A stretch of 64,000 nt of DNA from Spirometra erinaceieuropaei (Eukaryota; Platyhelminthes; Cestoda; Diphyllobothriidea; Diphyllobothriidae). A program made the position numbers and the translations under genes. Below, piece by piece: positions 34,365 to 45,413 of this stretch. The DNA is taken from positions 2,510,738 to 2,574,737 of the forward strand of contig CACRXP010000005.1 in the NCBI GenBank assembly GCA_902702965.1, in the 5' to 3' direction. Each line of letters begins with the position of its first letter. Positions within the stretch are counted from its first letter, which is position 1. The notes beneath the pieces were generated by a model that saw only the letters and a program-made list of their open reading frames with translations, had not been told where the DNA came from and made no database searches.

Positions 34365-35840
34365 TTGGAGAATAAGTACCAGTTAGTCTAGAGTTATTGA
34401 CGTACGGGGAGTCAGCAAGAGGAGGCTGAGTATGAGACCTAAAGGATGTGGGGATATAGTTTTCAAACATTGGAATGCTAGGGGAGTTAGAACATGGATA
34501 GACTTGTTGGTAATTAAATAATGGAGGAAGAGGAGGAGGAGGAGGGAGGTTGGAAGGAAAGTAGGGGCTAATGGGTGAGGGTAGGCCACTAAAAGAATGA
34601 AATAGTGGGAAACCAGGTCTAGGTTGGAAGTCAAAGGAGATAGGTTGACTTACCTGAGAGCAATTGGCCTTAAGTGGTGGGAAGCCTGAACTAGGTTGGG
34701 GCATAAATGATTTAGGGCAGTGCATGTATGAATTATTTGCTGGATATATAGTAGGGCTTTGATAAGTAATCGGTACGCAGGACAGAGAATTATTCGGGGA
34801 TATAATTGGAGCTGCGGGGTTTGTAGACGTGCTGGGCTGAACAGACTTGTTAGATCTAAGAGAAGGCGTCGTACCCATAAATGGAACTGTACTACCTATC
34901 TTTTGGGTTAGAGTCTGATTCAATTTTCGAGTCTCACCGTTCTGACGCCAAGCCACTGGTGACTTAGCTGTAGACCTTACAGCACCCAGTTGGACAATAG
35001 AAGTTATCGGTCTAGCTGATGTAGACGGATTTTCATGTGTCTCCGCGGGACTATCCGGAGGATACGAAACGACAAATGGGGCTGCTGCTGCTGCTGCTGC
35101 TGCTGCAAGTTTAGGGGCAGGCAAATGCGTCAAGTGGTTCGAGTTAGATGGAGATGTCGGAGAGAGAGGAAGGAGGGAGTCAGATGTCGCAGGAGTAGGA
35201 CAAGCTGAATCCTTACAGCCACTTGTATTATGATCGAGTTGGGGAGCATTGGACTGAGAAGTCGTGGGTTAATGTGAGAATAGAGACCCGATTCTACGCT
35301 CCATAGGAGTAAGATCATGACAAAGGAAAAATTTTGCCTTTTCTAGGTACGCAGTGACACGCTCTCGATGGGTAAAGATTGTGTCAACCTCGATTGATGA
35401 AAATAATTTGACCAAGATGGGTAGATTTTTGCTACGGGAGGACAAGCGTTTGGCATCGGCTATTTTGTAGTTGAAACCACATGAATACAGGAAATTGGTC
35501 GCAACATCAATTGGCCGAGCAGATCGAGGAACATTTTTAGCAGAAAGTTGTAAGAACGCTTCTGTCGATCACTAGATTCACTGGCGATCAGGTGAACAAG
35601 TGAGTCGAGACGCCTACATTCTTCAGAGGGAATATCGGAGATGTCCCCGTCGAATAAATATCCAAGAATTGTCAGCAAAGAGCCCAACTTTAGCATAAAG
35701 TCATTGCAGTGGTCAAGTGCAGACAGATTAAGCTGCCGACCAATTACAACGGGTGACGACTGACTTGTGATATCATCTGACTTAGATTTAGGTAAAGCTT
35801 CTGACTTACGTTTACTTAGGCCATGCTTACTTATAGAAGC
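34318..35840 (-). pseudogene. LINE C ORF1 protein, frameshifted
   Basis: From about 35840 a frame reads SISKHGLSKRKSEALPKSKS and continues into MLKLGSLLTILGYLFDGDIS and DRQKRSYNF (35460-35696). A shift near 35490 then leads to FNYKIADAKRL, LVKLFSSIEVD and LTPMERRI at about 35480-35290. Then follows a Pro/Ser/Ala-rich tail (34318-35133) with a run of nine Ala from a GCT/GCA repeat. The conserved block matches the copies at 9931 and 37224. No known RNA-binding motif is visible. The tail overlaps the endonuclease frame by 47 bases across a run of nine T. Confidence 0.65.
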
Positions 35841-36490
35841 CGAGAGCTAACGTCGACCAATGACTTTTGGTCTCATCTTGTCTCGTGGGAATTTGTGATT
35901 AAGAAAACTTCTGGCAGACAAGTTGACTGAATTTCAGCTAAGGGCTAACGATGTAAAAATAAATTACAACAGTTAGAGAGAAATCGGATGCACAAAATGA
36001 GAATTGCAGAGTGCGATTAGTGAACAACGGACATAGACTAGCAGAACTCAAAAGGAGGTGGCAGCAGGCAGTTCTAAGAGAAGAGGCCTGTATTTAAGGA
36101 AATTCAACCAAAAAACAGGTACTAAAATCGTTAGGTCTCACAGAAAAACCACTAAAAATAATATCCTCCACTTATCTTCAAATTTAAAACCAGCGATAAG
36201 AAAAGATTTTTGTTACAGAAGAAGGATGAAAACTTTGTCAACGTACGGAAAGGCGCACTGAATAGCAAGTACTATTGTTATTTAAATACGAAAAGAAAGA
36301 GATAGTAGGGAAAGGAGTCACTACAAAGATTTTTTTACAAAATACGACTATTTTGCCAGACTGTCAAACAAAACTGGGAAAAATCTTACCTTATATTGAA
36401 AGGTGACTTTTAAAAGGGACTCAAATAAAAAACAGGCATTAATTGCTTAAGAATATCCAGATAAATGCAAAGCTTCACTTATCTTTGAAA

Positions 36491-38450
36491 TTGAGCTGCG
36501 CGCCTTGACCCTGACCTTCTACGTAGAAGGCTTTACGGTGCCTGCAATATAACCTCCGAGCTCCTTCTTAGTTTGTGCCTCTCGGAGTGGCTTCCCGTTG
36601 AAAGAGAGTTCGAAATCAGCTACGAAAGCTAACGCCTATGTCTCTGTTACTAAAACGATATCTGGGCAATGGGCGAACACGATAGTCTGAGGTAGAGGAA
36701 TCTTATTTAGCAAGGATCTAGCAATCGGAGCAAAAACGTTAGGCACAAAGACTTTTTGTTTCTGAGGGAGGTGGGCTATGTCGTCCAGTGATTGGCTGCC
36801 CACGGAACATAAGGTTGGGATGCACCTATCCGGTTCAGCAAAGCATTTTATGGCATCAAAAGATCCTGAGGCGAATAAAGAGAAGTAGGATTTTGGGGAG
36901 GAAATGAGTGGTTAGGGAGTTGGTTACTATTTTAAGCTAGTTCATTTTCAGCAGAAAATCCACGGGCCGGATATTCTGACGTATTCATGCCAGAGCGAAA
37001 TTGAGTGACAGATGAGTTAACTGACCCAGTATGGACACTAGCTGGGGAACGTATTGGTAAAGCGGCCGTGGAAGTAACATGTTGGGGGGGGAGTGGGGGA
37101 CGAACTGTCTCCATTAAAACAAGAATTCTATCAAAGGGCGGGAATGTCGGCATAGTCGGCCTAACCACCTCGATATGAGGTCTTCGTTTAGTTAGAAACA
37201 CGATACGTTTTGGGTCTCGGTGTTTATGACAGTGTCAGGCGATGTGGAAGAAATGATTTCATAATGGAGCTGGATTTGCCAGGTGTCCGAGTAGCTGAGA
37301 CGGCATTTGGATCTGCTATTGACTTAGGAACATGCTTAGGCTTGCTAGAGGTTGTTGTGGGAGTCGGTCGGGACGTTTTTATACCAGACGTTTTGAAGCG
37401 CTTAAAAATCTTAGCATAAATATTAGTCGATTTCCCTACGGAATTGACTATTTCGTGACGTGTAGAGGCCGAAGATGATGATGAAGAAGACTTATCCAAA
37501 CTGACAATAGGTGTTATTATGCGGGTGTTGGCGTTTGGAAATTTCACTTTGTCCAGTTTTCGCTGCATTGGTGTGAGTTCCGGCGAAACTAAGCAACGCC
37601 ATTTACGGCAGAATTCTCTGGTTATCTCCCTCCTTGACAAGATAAAATCGACTTCTATCAAGGAGAAACGGGTAACTAGTATCAGTGCATTATGACTGAG
37701 CGAGCGCAGTCGTTTAGCTTGTGCGACACTGAAACGCAAGCCACAATTTTGCAGGACCAAATGCGCTTCCTCTATAGCAGATAAGTGCCTCAGAATGTTT
37801 TGAAGCACAAAATTATGCCTGCGTTATATTCCCTCCTCAGCTTCAGAGCTTATTACTCCAAGAACTTTAAACACTTGCTCAATGAGTTTTCGGAAGGGCT
37901 GCTTATGTCGCCATACATCAACTGATCGAGTATTTCGTCGGTTGATGTTCTGTTACGACTAGCGAAGGCCTAGTTTTCGACGAATAGAGAGTCAGAAGAT
38001 TCTACTTGGACTAGAAGGATTCTTGAGTTAACCATATCTACGTAAGGCAACGAACACATACTGGCATCCGCTGCGACTCCGGCCACAATTCTAGCATTCA
38101 GAGACGCTGGGGAGACAGCAAGCTGTCGTCTTTTAGCACGTGTTCTTCGGGGCATTACAGGGTACTAGATAGGTATTCCGTTGCTAATGTACAACATGAC
38201 GCACAGAATATCAAGTGCTACTGTTCGTTTACTACAAAAACTAGAAAGAGACAATCCGACAAGGAGTCACTAAGGGGCATTTCAAGCAATACGGCTAATC
38301 TACTAGACGGTCTCACAAGAGTAGAAAAAAATTATACTTGTCAGTGAAAAGCGAATTTTAAAAGGACTCAAACAAAAAATAGGCATTAATCGCTTAAGAA
38401 TATCAAAGTTTAGGCCAAGCTTCACTTATCTTTAAAACTGAATGAATTAA
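36491..38450 (-). mobile_element. LINE C copy 3, 5' portion with ORF1
   Basis: Minus strand. 38450-38330 matches the putative 5' UTR start of copy 2 (36490-36370: ATTAATYGCTTAAGAATATC). It is followed by a possible ORF1 start at 38155 (MPRRTRAKRRQLAVSPASLN), the ORF1 core (37224-37808) and a Pro-rich tail (36932-37201). No endonuclease or reverse transcriptase follows before copy 2 begins, so this is a 3'-truncated copy lying directly 5' of another. Confidence 0.6.
37224..37808 (-). pseudogene. LINE C ORF1 core, copy 3
   Basis: A 194-residue frame. LRFSVAQAKRL, ILVTRFSLIEVDFIL and LTPMQRKL align with copies 1 and 2. Downstream is a Ser run encoded by a TCT/TCA-type repeat and a basic, Ser/Thr/Pro-rich tail. 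The first part of ORF1 (37820-38155) lies in another frame with two stops in a row near 37835. This copy shows that the conserved block is followed by a variable low-complexity tail. Confidence 0.6.
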
Positions 38451-39362
38451 AAAACACTTGAGATAATCATCAACAATAAATGATTGGGGATGTCTAACTG
38501 CCGGCGAGATATCATTCATGTAAAGCAGGAACAAAAGAGGACGCAAAACGGTACCAGGCTCCAACAGGAAGATGAAGATCCAAGTAAAACCGTTTGTTTA
38601 TGATTAGACGGGTATGGCTTAATACAGTCTATAAGGGAACTGCGAAGTCCCAGTGCTCCTAATTTAACCAAGAGTCTTTTATGTGGCACTTTATGAAAGG
38701 CTCTACTAAGATCAAAATAAATAGCGACAACAGATAAATGATCAGTACGAAGAGAAAGAAGTAGATTGAGAAACAACATATGACATGTTTCACAAAGACG
38801 ACCTGGTAAAAAAACAATGTTGGAAGAGGCTAGTAACTTGGTTGGCTATACGAAAGTCGACAATTTGTACGGCGATTATTTTCAAAGATTTTGGCGAGAG
38901 AAAGTGTTTTATGAACACCTTGATAGTTGTGAACATCAGGACGACAGCCAGACAGAAATACTGAAATAATAATAGAAGTTTCTCAAAAGTCAGGAAAGAG
39001 AGCATTTTGGAGAAAGCCTGAAAAGAGTTCGCTAAGCAGAGGAGGAAAATCTCGTAACTGTTTTATAAGAGAGTTGGGAATACTGTCCGCACCGACCGAA
39101 TGCGAGTAGATAAGCCAGTATATCATCTTTGGGATAGTTTTAGGGGCAGAATTTATGATGCTGAGAGAGGCACAAGACAACGGATGAATTGAGATGAGTG
39201 GAGAGGTGTTTGGCAAAGAATGAATTTAACATTTCTGATTTGTCTGGCTCCTCTGTAATGAAGGTATCGTTGGTACTAAGCAAAGGCGGAATGATTTGGA
39301 GGGATTTAGCAGATGATCTTTGTTGAAAGACCTGAGCAACTGATTTAGAAGCATTCTTAGCA
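38451..39362 (-). mobile_element. LINE C reverse transcriptase fragment
   Basis: The minus strand holds fingers and palm in shifted frames: SHSVGADSIPNSLIKQLRDF (38983-39216), then the -1 frame at 38790-39005, then MLFLNLLLSLRTDHLSVVAI with YFDLSRAFHKVPHKRLLVKL (motif A, 38516-38779) and ending near WSLVPFCVLFCSCFT (motif B region). Its sequence is uninterrupted at the site where module D sits in copy 1, so it documents the empty site. Confidence 0.75.
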
Positions 39363-39830
39363 GGTTAGAATAAATTTTCAAGTACATTTTAGAACAGGTA
39401 AACGGATTTTGCACGGAAATCAGTTCACTGTATTAGAGTATTGAGTCAGATATTATAAATGATCAGAAAGCAGTGAAAATATTGCTTGTGAAAAATACAA
39501 AATGAATATGTGTTCGTTAGCTTCTAAAGAAAAAATCTACCGCTCATGAAAGGATAAATATACGGGTCTAATGGACTCTCCTACATCTGTCATTATTTAA
39601 GGGTTAAAAACGGAAATCGTTAAGACAGAATTCCTAAAACAGGTGAGGCTGTCCGCCTCGAGGTGGCCAAACAGGAGGACAGGGCGATTTGACAGGCTTC
39701 GCTTGGAGTAATTTGATCCAAAATAAGACCGACGAAAAGCATATTTCCCCAATCGATGGGGGGAGGGAGAATGAGGAGTATAAGGAGACATTGGCTAATG
39801 AACGGGTAATGGGATAAAAAAGATTAGGTT
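39363..39830 (-). mobile_element. Divergent LINE C 3' UTR (module D)
   Basis: Similar to 23860-24270 in order and orientation (GAATATG..., AGACAGAATTC, GATGAGGC-like and GAGGTGGCC-like words) and with a similar AT-rich 3' edge. Non-coding. It abuts the reverse transcriptase fragment to its left, so it is probably another solitary 3' end. Confidence 0.5.
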
Positions 39831-39959
39831 CTCGGGCGAAGATGGACTTGAAGTAATTAGACAGGAGGTATGATTTAACATCGTCCCGGTTTCAAGTTCC
39901 CCTACACAGACCTAAGGGCACTGATTAGCTTTCGAGTACTTTTAGTACTCTAGTTAAGA

Positions 39960-40785
39960 TTTGTGCATATGGGGGAAATATGCTTACGCTTTCTACCTGC
40001 CTATTTGTACATAAAAATCGTTAGGATTAGTAACAACATGAAAAAATTACAGCACCACGTGGATGCAGACATCGATTTACATAGGTCCCCGGTTTTATGG
40101 TTACACAGTCACATGGTCCACTTGCTGCTGCAGCATATGTCTGTCAATCCGACGTTCAAATGCCTCTACAGAGTGAGACAGTATAATCGCCTCAGGCAGG
40201 TTATTCCACGAGTCGACGATAACGTTGGGGAAAAAATAACTTCTCAAATCCGATCTTTATTGGATCACACGTGGTTTGAAGGGATGTCCCCGGAGGTCAT
40301 TCGTTGGGCGAATTGCAACAAGTCGTTACATTGTTGGGTGCAGTATAAGCCCCGCGCGATACGGAAAATTTGTGTCCAGTCTCCGCGCAACTGTCTATAA
40401 TTCAGAGAAAGAGATAAAAATTACTTAGGCAGATCTCATATGGGAGCGTACTCTCACCTCATGTTAATTTTGTGGTGCGCCCTGCGTCTTTTTGAGTACA
40501 TTTTTATCCTGTTGCTTCCAGGGTCTTTAGGCCTGATTTGCATATTCAAGTCGCAGCCTTACAGACGTGCCGAAGACTTTAGGGCAACGTTCTTTATCGA
40601 AAGCTGTGAATGTCCGCTTGATGGCGTAAAGTATTGAAGTTGCGGCCTTAGCTACATTATGGCCTGGCGTTAAAGGCTTTGGGGTGTCTACAGTCCACAT
40701 TCTGATATCATTCGGAGTTTCTGCTTTTCAGATTTGCACCAGCTTCTCATTAAGAAGTTGGAAATCCTGGATATGGGAGGCCACC
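39960..40785 (-). mobile_element. LINE F thumb and C-terminus (3' part of an inverted copy)
   Basis: Minus-strand translation gives a CR1-type thumb and C-terminus: [59 protein letters not shown] and SWNNLPEAIILSHSVEAFE. Frames are interrupted by several stops. The plus-strand frame at 39963-40400 over the same bases is a shadow. Related to LINE A but clearly a different family. Confidence 0.65.
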
Positions 40786-41070
40786 TTATTAAATGGATTG
40801 ATAATTTCGTCGTTGGCCATGCCCAAATTATCTGTTTGGAGCAAAAGTAATTAAGGCGCACAGGCATGGAGAGTGGAATCCCACAAAGCTCAGTGCTCGC
40901 ATCGACCCTCTTTATCTTTTATAACTTTGATTGTGTACAGGAGCAGGCATGTGTTCGTGACATGTTCGCAGTTGAGATTAAAATCTTGAAAGTCATCCAC
41001 AACGCTGTCGATAAAAGCAACATACGAGAAGATCTTCGTAGATTGAACAAATCGTCCCGAAAACGGCTCA
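40770..41070 (+). mobile_element. LINE F palm segment in inverted orientation
   Basis: Plus-strand translation gives the palm of the same kind of reverse transcriptase: HLIKWIDNFVVGHAQ, then MESGIPQSSVLASTLF (motif B, usually SGVPQGSVLGPLLF), then DMFAVEIKILKVIHNA (motif C, with FADD changed to FAVE) and LREDLRRLNKSS-like sequence. It meets the minus-strand thumb head to head at about 40780. The catalytic Asp pair is lost. Confidence 0.65.
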
Positions 41071-41197
41071 TATCCTTCCAGGTTACCTGCCCGTCATTCC
41101 CTCCCCCAAGTCCTACCCCTTTTTATCCACGTCAGAATTTTTTGATGCCACAAAATGTTTTGCAGAACCGGATGGTTGTATCCGGAACGTTTGTTCC

Positions 41198-42232
41198 GTG
41201 GGCAACCCAGAACTGGACGATGTAGCCCACCTCCCTCAGAAACTAACAGCCTTTCCCTTTAAACTTTTTGTTTTAAATGCCAGATCCTTGCTTAATAAGA
41301 TGCCTTTGCTTCAGACGCTGCTGTTCGTCCATTGTCCTGATATTGTTTTAGTAAATGAGACGTGGGCATCAGCCTCAGTAGCTGACTCCGAACTCTCTCT
41401 TCTAGGCCACAATTGCATTCGAAATGATCGCCAAGATAGCCGTGGTGGGGGCAGCTGCGTCAACGTTAAGCAAACACTTACATTTTTGCCGTTCGACCTC
41501 CCGCATTTTTCGGCAGTAGAAGGCAGCTGCTGGCTCCAGGTTGCCCTAAAAAAGAAGTTCTCCTTACTCGTTGGCTGCGTCAATCGCCCTCCCAACGCCA
41601 ATGACAATTTTGATCGTTTACTCTCACAGGCATTTCATGCTGCGGCCGACATAAGCTTTAAGTTTCAATTGATTGCGGGTGACTCTAATCTCCCTGAAGT
41701 CCGCTGGTCTCCGCCTTCAGGCCCCAGAAGGTTCGATGACTTTCTTGAGGCTGTGGATGTTGGGATGTGGAATCAGGTTGTCGACTTTCCCACCCGAGGC
41801 TCAAGTATACTTGACCTAATTTTCTGTAGGGGCTGCTTGCCATCGTCAGTGTCATCCCTAGGCCCACTTGGGGGCTCAGACCATGACATAGTTGTTTCAA
41901 CGTTGGAATTCGAGGCTGACGAAATGTCGTCCCAAAAGTATAGCATTTTCCGCGATTTCCGATCAACTCGCTCAACCGAATTATTAACACACCTTACTAA
42001 CTACGACTGGACTGAGTTCTTCCTTAGTTCGGATGTGAATGTTTGCACTGCAAAACTGTACGAAATTTTGGATCCGCTTATTTCTCGTTTTGTCCCCCGT
42101 AAGAAAATTATTAATGTTGGGGAGGAGGCTTTCCTACCCCTTACCCTTTCGTCGCAGATTGCGCAGACTTTATCGTCGTTTTCATCTGCAGAACGATGTT
42201 TTAGTTCTGCCCTTGATTTTTCATATTTTTGA
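41198..42232 (+). pseudogene. LINE B endonuclease
   Basis: A 344-residue frame with an APE-type endonuclease: FVLNARSLLNKMPLLQTLLF, IVLVNETWASASVADSEL (catalytic Glu), NDRQDSRGGGSC, GCVNRPPNANDNFDRLL, IAGDSNLPEVRW (D-S-N where the sister copy at 28071 has DDFN and other families GDFN), DLIFCRG and GGSDHDIVV (catalytic Asp/His). The C-terminal part runs into the linker to the reverse transcriptase and is cut by a frameshift near 42190. Confidence 0.8.
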
Positions 42233-42482
42233 TCGAGTTAAGAGATTGTCTGAAGAAAAACAGCTAGCCGAAGAGGTACAGTTTACCGAAAACCATTCCT
42301 GAAATGTCTCGAAACTTTTCTCTAGAAAAATACGAACTCAGAGAAAGACGCAGCATCCAATCCTCCGAGACGCTCTCGGAAATCGCATAGTTGATGCCCA
42401 GTTAACCGCGGATAGCTTCAATGATTTCCTGCCCAAAACGTTTATTGAAGACTCGACCACTCCGCTTCCGACCATCCAGTCA

Positions 42483-43487
42483 TTGATCGGGGCAGTTCTA
42501 GAAACTATAACTTTCACTCTGTGGGATGTGACTGTTGCGATTCGGCGTTTTCGTCAATCTTATAGTCCAGGCCCTGATGGTGTCCCAGTAAGCATTTTAA
42601 AAGCCGATGCAAACACGATCTTCCCATCCCTCTTATGCAAGATATTTAATCTCGCTCTTGAAAGTGAAACATATCCTACCTTGTGGAAGGAATCACACAT
42701 TCCCATTCCTAAGCACGGCAAATCTACATCATTTGATGACTTTCGGCCAATAAACACCCTCCCCGCAGTTTCGAAGACCTTAGAGACATTGATCAAAGAG
42801 AAGATGATGTGTCACTTGACAGCGAATAAATTACTGAATGTTGCTCTGCATGGATTCCTGAAAGCTCGATCTTGTGACACCTGTCAACTCTCTTTCTTTG
42901 ACTATGTTCTCCAATCTAGGGACCATGGTTTTGCTCTTTACACAGTATATTTCGATTTCACTAAGGCTTTTGACCGTGTTGACCATGCTCTTCTTCTCTT
43001 GAAACTGTCCTCTTTCGGAATAGGTGGCAAACTTTTGAATTTTATAACCTCTTACCTGGGCACTCGTACACAACGAGTTAAGACCTCCAATACTATCTCC
43101 AACCCCACACGTGTGAGGAGTGGAGTCATTCAGGGTAGTTTACTCGGCCCGCTCTTATTTTGCCTTGTCGTTAATGATATACCCGATTTATTTCAGAATG
43201 GTAGGCCTTTCATGTATACCGATGATCTTAAAGTTGCATATCGATATAAGCCGGCAGATCATGACATCGTGCTCGAGCTCCTAAAGACCGATCTACAGGC
43301 TTTCGCCCAGTGGTGCCGCACATGGCGCCTTTCTCTTTCTTGGCATAAGTGCTCAGTCATGGTGGTTGGCGACGACCGCCAACCTCAACTAAGTATTGAA
43401 GGTCACGTCATAAAGGTGCCAGGGTTATCAAGGATCTGGGCATATCATACTCCAAGAGTCTCAATCTCTCGGAGCAATGTGCCTTGA
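42483..43487 (+). pseudogene. LINE B reverse transcriptase
   Basis: A 334-residue frame: RQSYSPGPDGVPVSILK (motif 1-2 region), WKESHIPIPKHGKSTSFDDF with RPINTLPAVSKTLE, ALHGFLKARSCDTCQLSFFD, VYFDFTKAFDRVDHALLLLK (motif A), RSGVIQGSLLGPLLF (motif B), FMYTDDLKVAYRY (motif C; the other copies read FMHADD or FIHADD) and LSLSWHKCSVMVVGDD. The catalytic Asp residues are present. A frameshift at about 43430 separates it from the thumb. Confidence 0.85.
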
Positions 43488-43897
43488 TAGTCTCCGAAGC
43501 ACGCAGAACGACCGGGTTTATCCTCCGAAACTTTAAAACTAGGGACATTAGAATGCGCCTTTTCAACATGTACGTTAGACCTGGTCTGGAATACTGTTCG
43601 TTTTTATTTAGCCTCATGCGTGCTACTGAGCGGAAGAAAATAGAATCCGTTCAAAACATTTTTACCAAGAGAATTTTAACCCCGGAACACCGACATTTGT
43701 CTTACCAAGAACGTTGCCGGCTTACGGGCCTTGATCCTTTATGGTTCCGTAGATTACAAGAGGGACTATTTTTGCTATTTAAACTCTTATATAATCAAAC
43801 ATTTGACCCACTCACCTCTTTAAGACATCATATCCACCCACGACGTAACAGTCACCGTGAGGTCTTTTTATTTCTGCCTCTGGCACGTACTGTTTAA
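43484..43897 (+). pseudogene. LINE B thumb and C-terminal region
   Basis: A 137-residue frame continuing the reverse transcriptase: RRTTGFILRNFKTRDIRMRL, VRPGLEYCSFLFSLMRATE, ILTPEHRHLSYQERC and NSHREVFLFLPLARTV, then a stop at 43897. The related sequence downstream (YSVNAIAIRNKLPMSVKT, about 43910-43970) shows that the stop is premature. Confidence 0.8.
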
Positions 43898-44390
43898 TAT
43901 CGTCGGTTCTATTCTGTAAATGCTATTGCTATTCGGAATAAACTACCAATGAGTGTGAAAACTCTGCAAAATTATCCTTTATTTAAGAGAACTATTACTC
44001 GATTTTTGCATTCAGAAAGGCTTCCTCAAATTTTGGGTTCTGAATCCACTGATTGACTCTACCGTAGCGATGGCGTTTGTGGTCTCTGAACACTATGGAC
44101 GGTCTCACCAGCTGTTCCTCAACGCCTCTACTTTGGCTATCTCCAACTTCATGAAAGGAATTGACGTCCGATAATCTCCGATACCGTGCACCTCCCCCCC
44201 CCCCTTCTTGACGGTCGAAAATCTACCACCAGCAGTTTTTTTTCTCCTGAACCCTCCAAACTATGAATACCACCATCAATTATATTTTTATTTCTTTACC
44301 TCAGGAGATTTTTCACTGCTGGTCGGATTTGTGTTTAATCGCTTCCCTTGACAATGCCTGTAAACTGGCATTAAATAAATAATTTAATTT

Positions 44391-44519
44391 GAACAGATGC
44401 ACCATTCTGCGTCTCGAGAATCGAAACCGGATCCAAATATTCAGCAAGATTATCTACTGGCTGGCCAGATTTTCGTTTAATGCTTCCCTGACAATGCCTG
44501 TAAAATGGCATTAAATACA

Positions 44520-44554
<35 letters not shown>

Positions 44555-44555
44555 A
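44391..44555 (+). mobile_element. Second LINE B 3' end with (ATT)n tail
   Basis: About 44450-44518 repeats the LINE B terminus (TGCTTCCCTGACAATGCCTG, then AAAATGGCATTAAAT) and is followed by a perfect ATT microsatellite to 44553. It is a minimal 3' insertion next to the larger copy. Confidence 0.7.
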
Positions 44556-44564
44556 CGAAACGCA

Positions 44565-44636
44565 CACCCGAAAAGCAGGAACTCAGAATGGTATCAAAAT
44601 CTGGATTGCAGACACCCCAAAGCCTTTAACGCCAAA
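44565..44636 (+). mobile_element. 72-base LINE F fragment fused to an RTE copy
   Basis: Nearly identical to the reverse complement of 40670-40740 inside LINE F (AAAAGCAGGAACTCAGAATG, then GACACCCCAAAGCCTTTAAC). In the LINE F frame it reads [20 protein letters not shown]. At 44637 the sequence switches to RTE coding sequence. Confidence 0.6.
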
Positions 44637-45243
44637 GCAGGCACGTCGACTGAACCACTTTCAGCTTAGCTGTCTCCGTCACATCCTGAAGCTGAACCGG
44701 CAGGATCGAATCCCCGACACTGATGTGCTGAAACGGACGGGACTCCTCAGCATCTACACCATGCTGAGACAAATGCAGCTGCTTTGGAGCGGCCACCTGG
44801 TGCGCATGGACGACGAGCGACTACCCAAACGACTCTTCTACGAAGACGTCGCCACGGACTCTCGCCGCCAAGCGGGCCAAATTCGTCGATACAAGGATGC
44901 CCTGAAGTCCTCCCTGAAGCATCTGAAAATTAACCCGATTAACTGGGAAGAGCTCGCCCTTGACCGACCGAACTGGAGGAGGAAAGTGAAGACAGGCGCT
45001 GCGATCTATGGGGCCAACCGAATCGCCGCTGCCAAAATGAAACGCGACGCACGCAAATCACAGCCACGCCCCGTCCGCAACGCCGACGCACAACCACTTC
45101 CAACGTGTCATCGGTGCCAACGGACATTCCGGACACGAATTGGACTCATTGGACACCTTCGGACCAAATGCACCTCCCATACCGCACCATCCGCCACCCT
45201 TCCGCCCGCCTTTGCCTCGTCCTCTCCGCTGCCAAATAACTGA
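44637..45243 (+). pseudogene. RTE C-terminal reverse transcriptase region with first zinc finger
   Basis: The frame enters from the truncation (the first ATG is at 44725). It reads [80 protein letters not shown] and [20 protein letters not shown], all typical of RTE-type C-termini. [20 protein letters not shown] with a following Cys is a C2H2/C2HC-like finger. The frame stops at 45241 within a Ser/Pro-rich linker encoded by CTC repeats. Confidence 0.8.
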
Positions 45244-45267
45244 CAATTCTTCTGAACCGCCACTTCC

Positions 45268-45365
45268 GTCCTCCTCCTCCTCCTCCTCCTTTCCCCATCC
45301 TCCACCTCCTCCTCCCCTCCTCCTCCCCCTCCTCCTCCTCCTCCTCCTCCTCCTCCTCCTCTTCC
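45268..45365 (+). repeat. CTC/CTCCTC microsatellite in the RTE linker
   Basis: A nearly pure CTC repeat encoding Ser or Pro/Leu runs depending on frame. Length change here is the likely cause of the break between the two coding frames. Minus-strand Gly- or Glu/Arg-rich frames over it are artefacts. Confidence 0.85.
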
Positions 45366-45413
45366 CCCGCCTCTTCCTCCGCCTGCCCCACTGCACCAAC
45401 CACGGCCGCTCTG

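Larger units (their letters stand above)
32130..36490 (-). mobile_element. LINE C copy 2, most complete copy with internal 3' deletion
   Basis: Minus strand, 5' to 3': a 5' UTR-like part (about 36490-35850, whose first 120 bases recur at 38330-38450), ORF1 (about 35840-34318), endonuclease (34364-33549), N-terminal reverse transcriptase (33374-32610), then directly a divergent module D-like 3' UTR (about 32600-32130) ending in an AAATAAATAAATA tail. The palm catalytic motifs, thumb and C-terminus are missing, so there is an internal deletion at about 32605. Frameshifts break ORF1 near 35490 and separate the endonuclease from the reverse transcriptase near 33550. Confidence 0.75.
41071..44390 (+). 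mobile_element. LINE B copy 1, nearly complete, plus strand
   Basis: The best LINE B copy: a Pro-rich pre-endonuclease segment (about 41080-41217), endonuclease (41198-42232), a linker in shifted frames (42039-42480), reverse transcriptase (42483-43487), C-terminal region (43484-43897) and a 3' UTR ending AATGCCTGTAAACTGGCATT plus AAATAAAT. Breaks at about 42190, 42300-42480, 43430 and 43897 inactivate it. The 5' start is taken where homology to LINE F stops and is uncertain. Confidence 0.8.

Noticed and set aside
39963..40400. 145-residue plus-strand frame
   Set aside because: The minus strand over the same bases gives the LINE F C-terminus, so this is a shadow.
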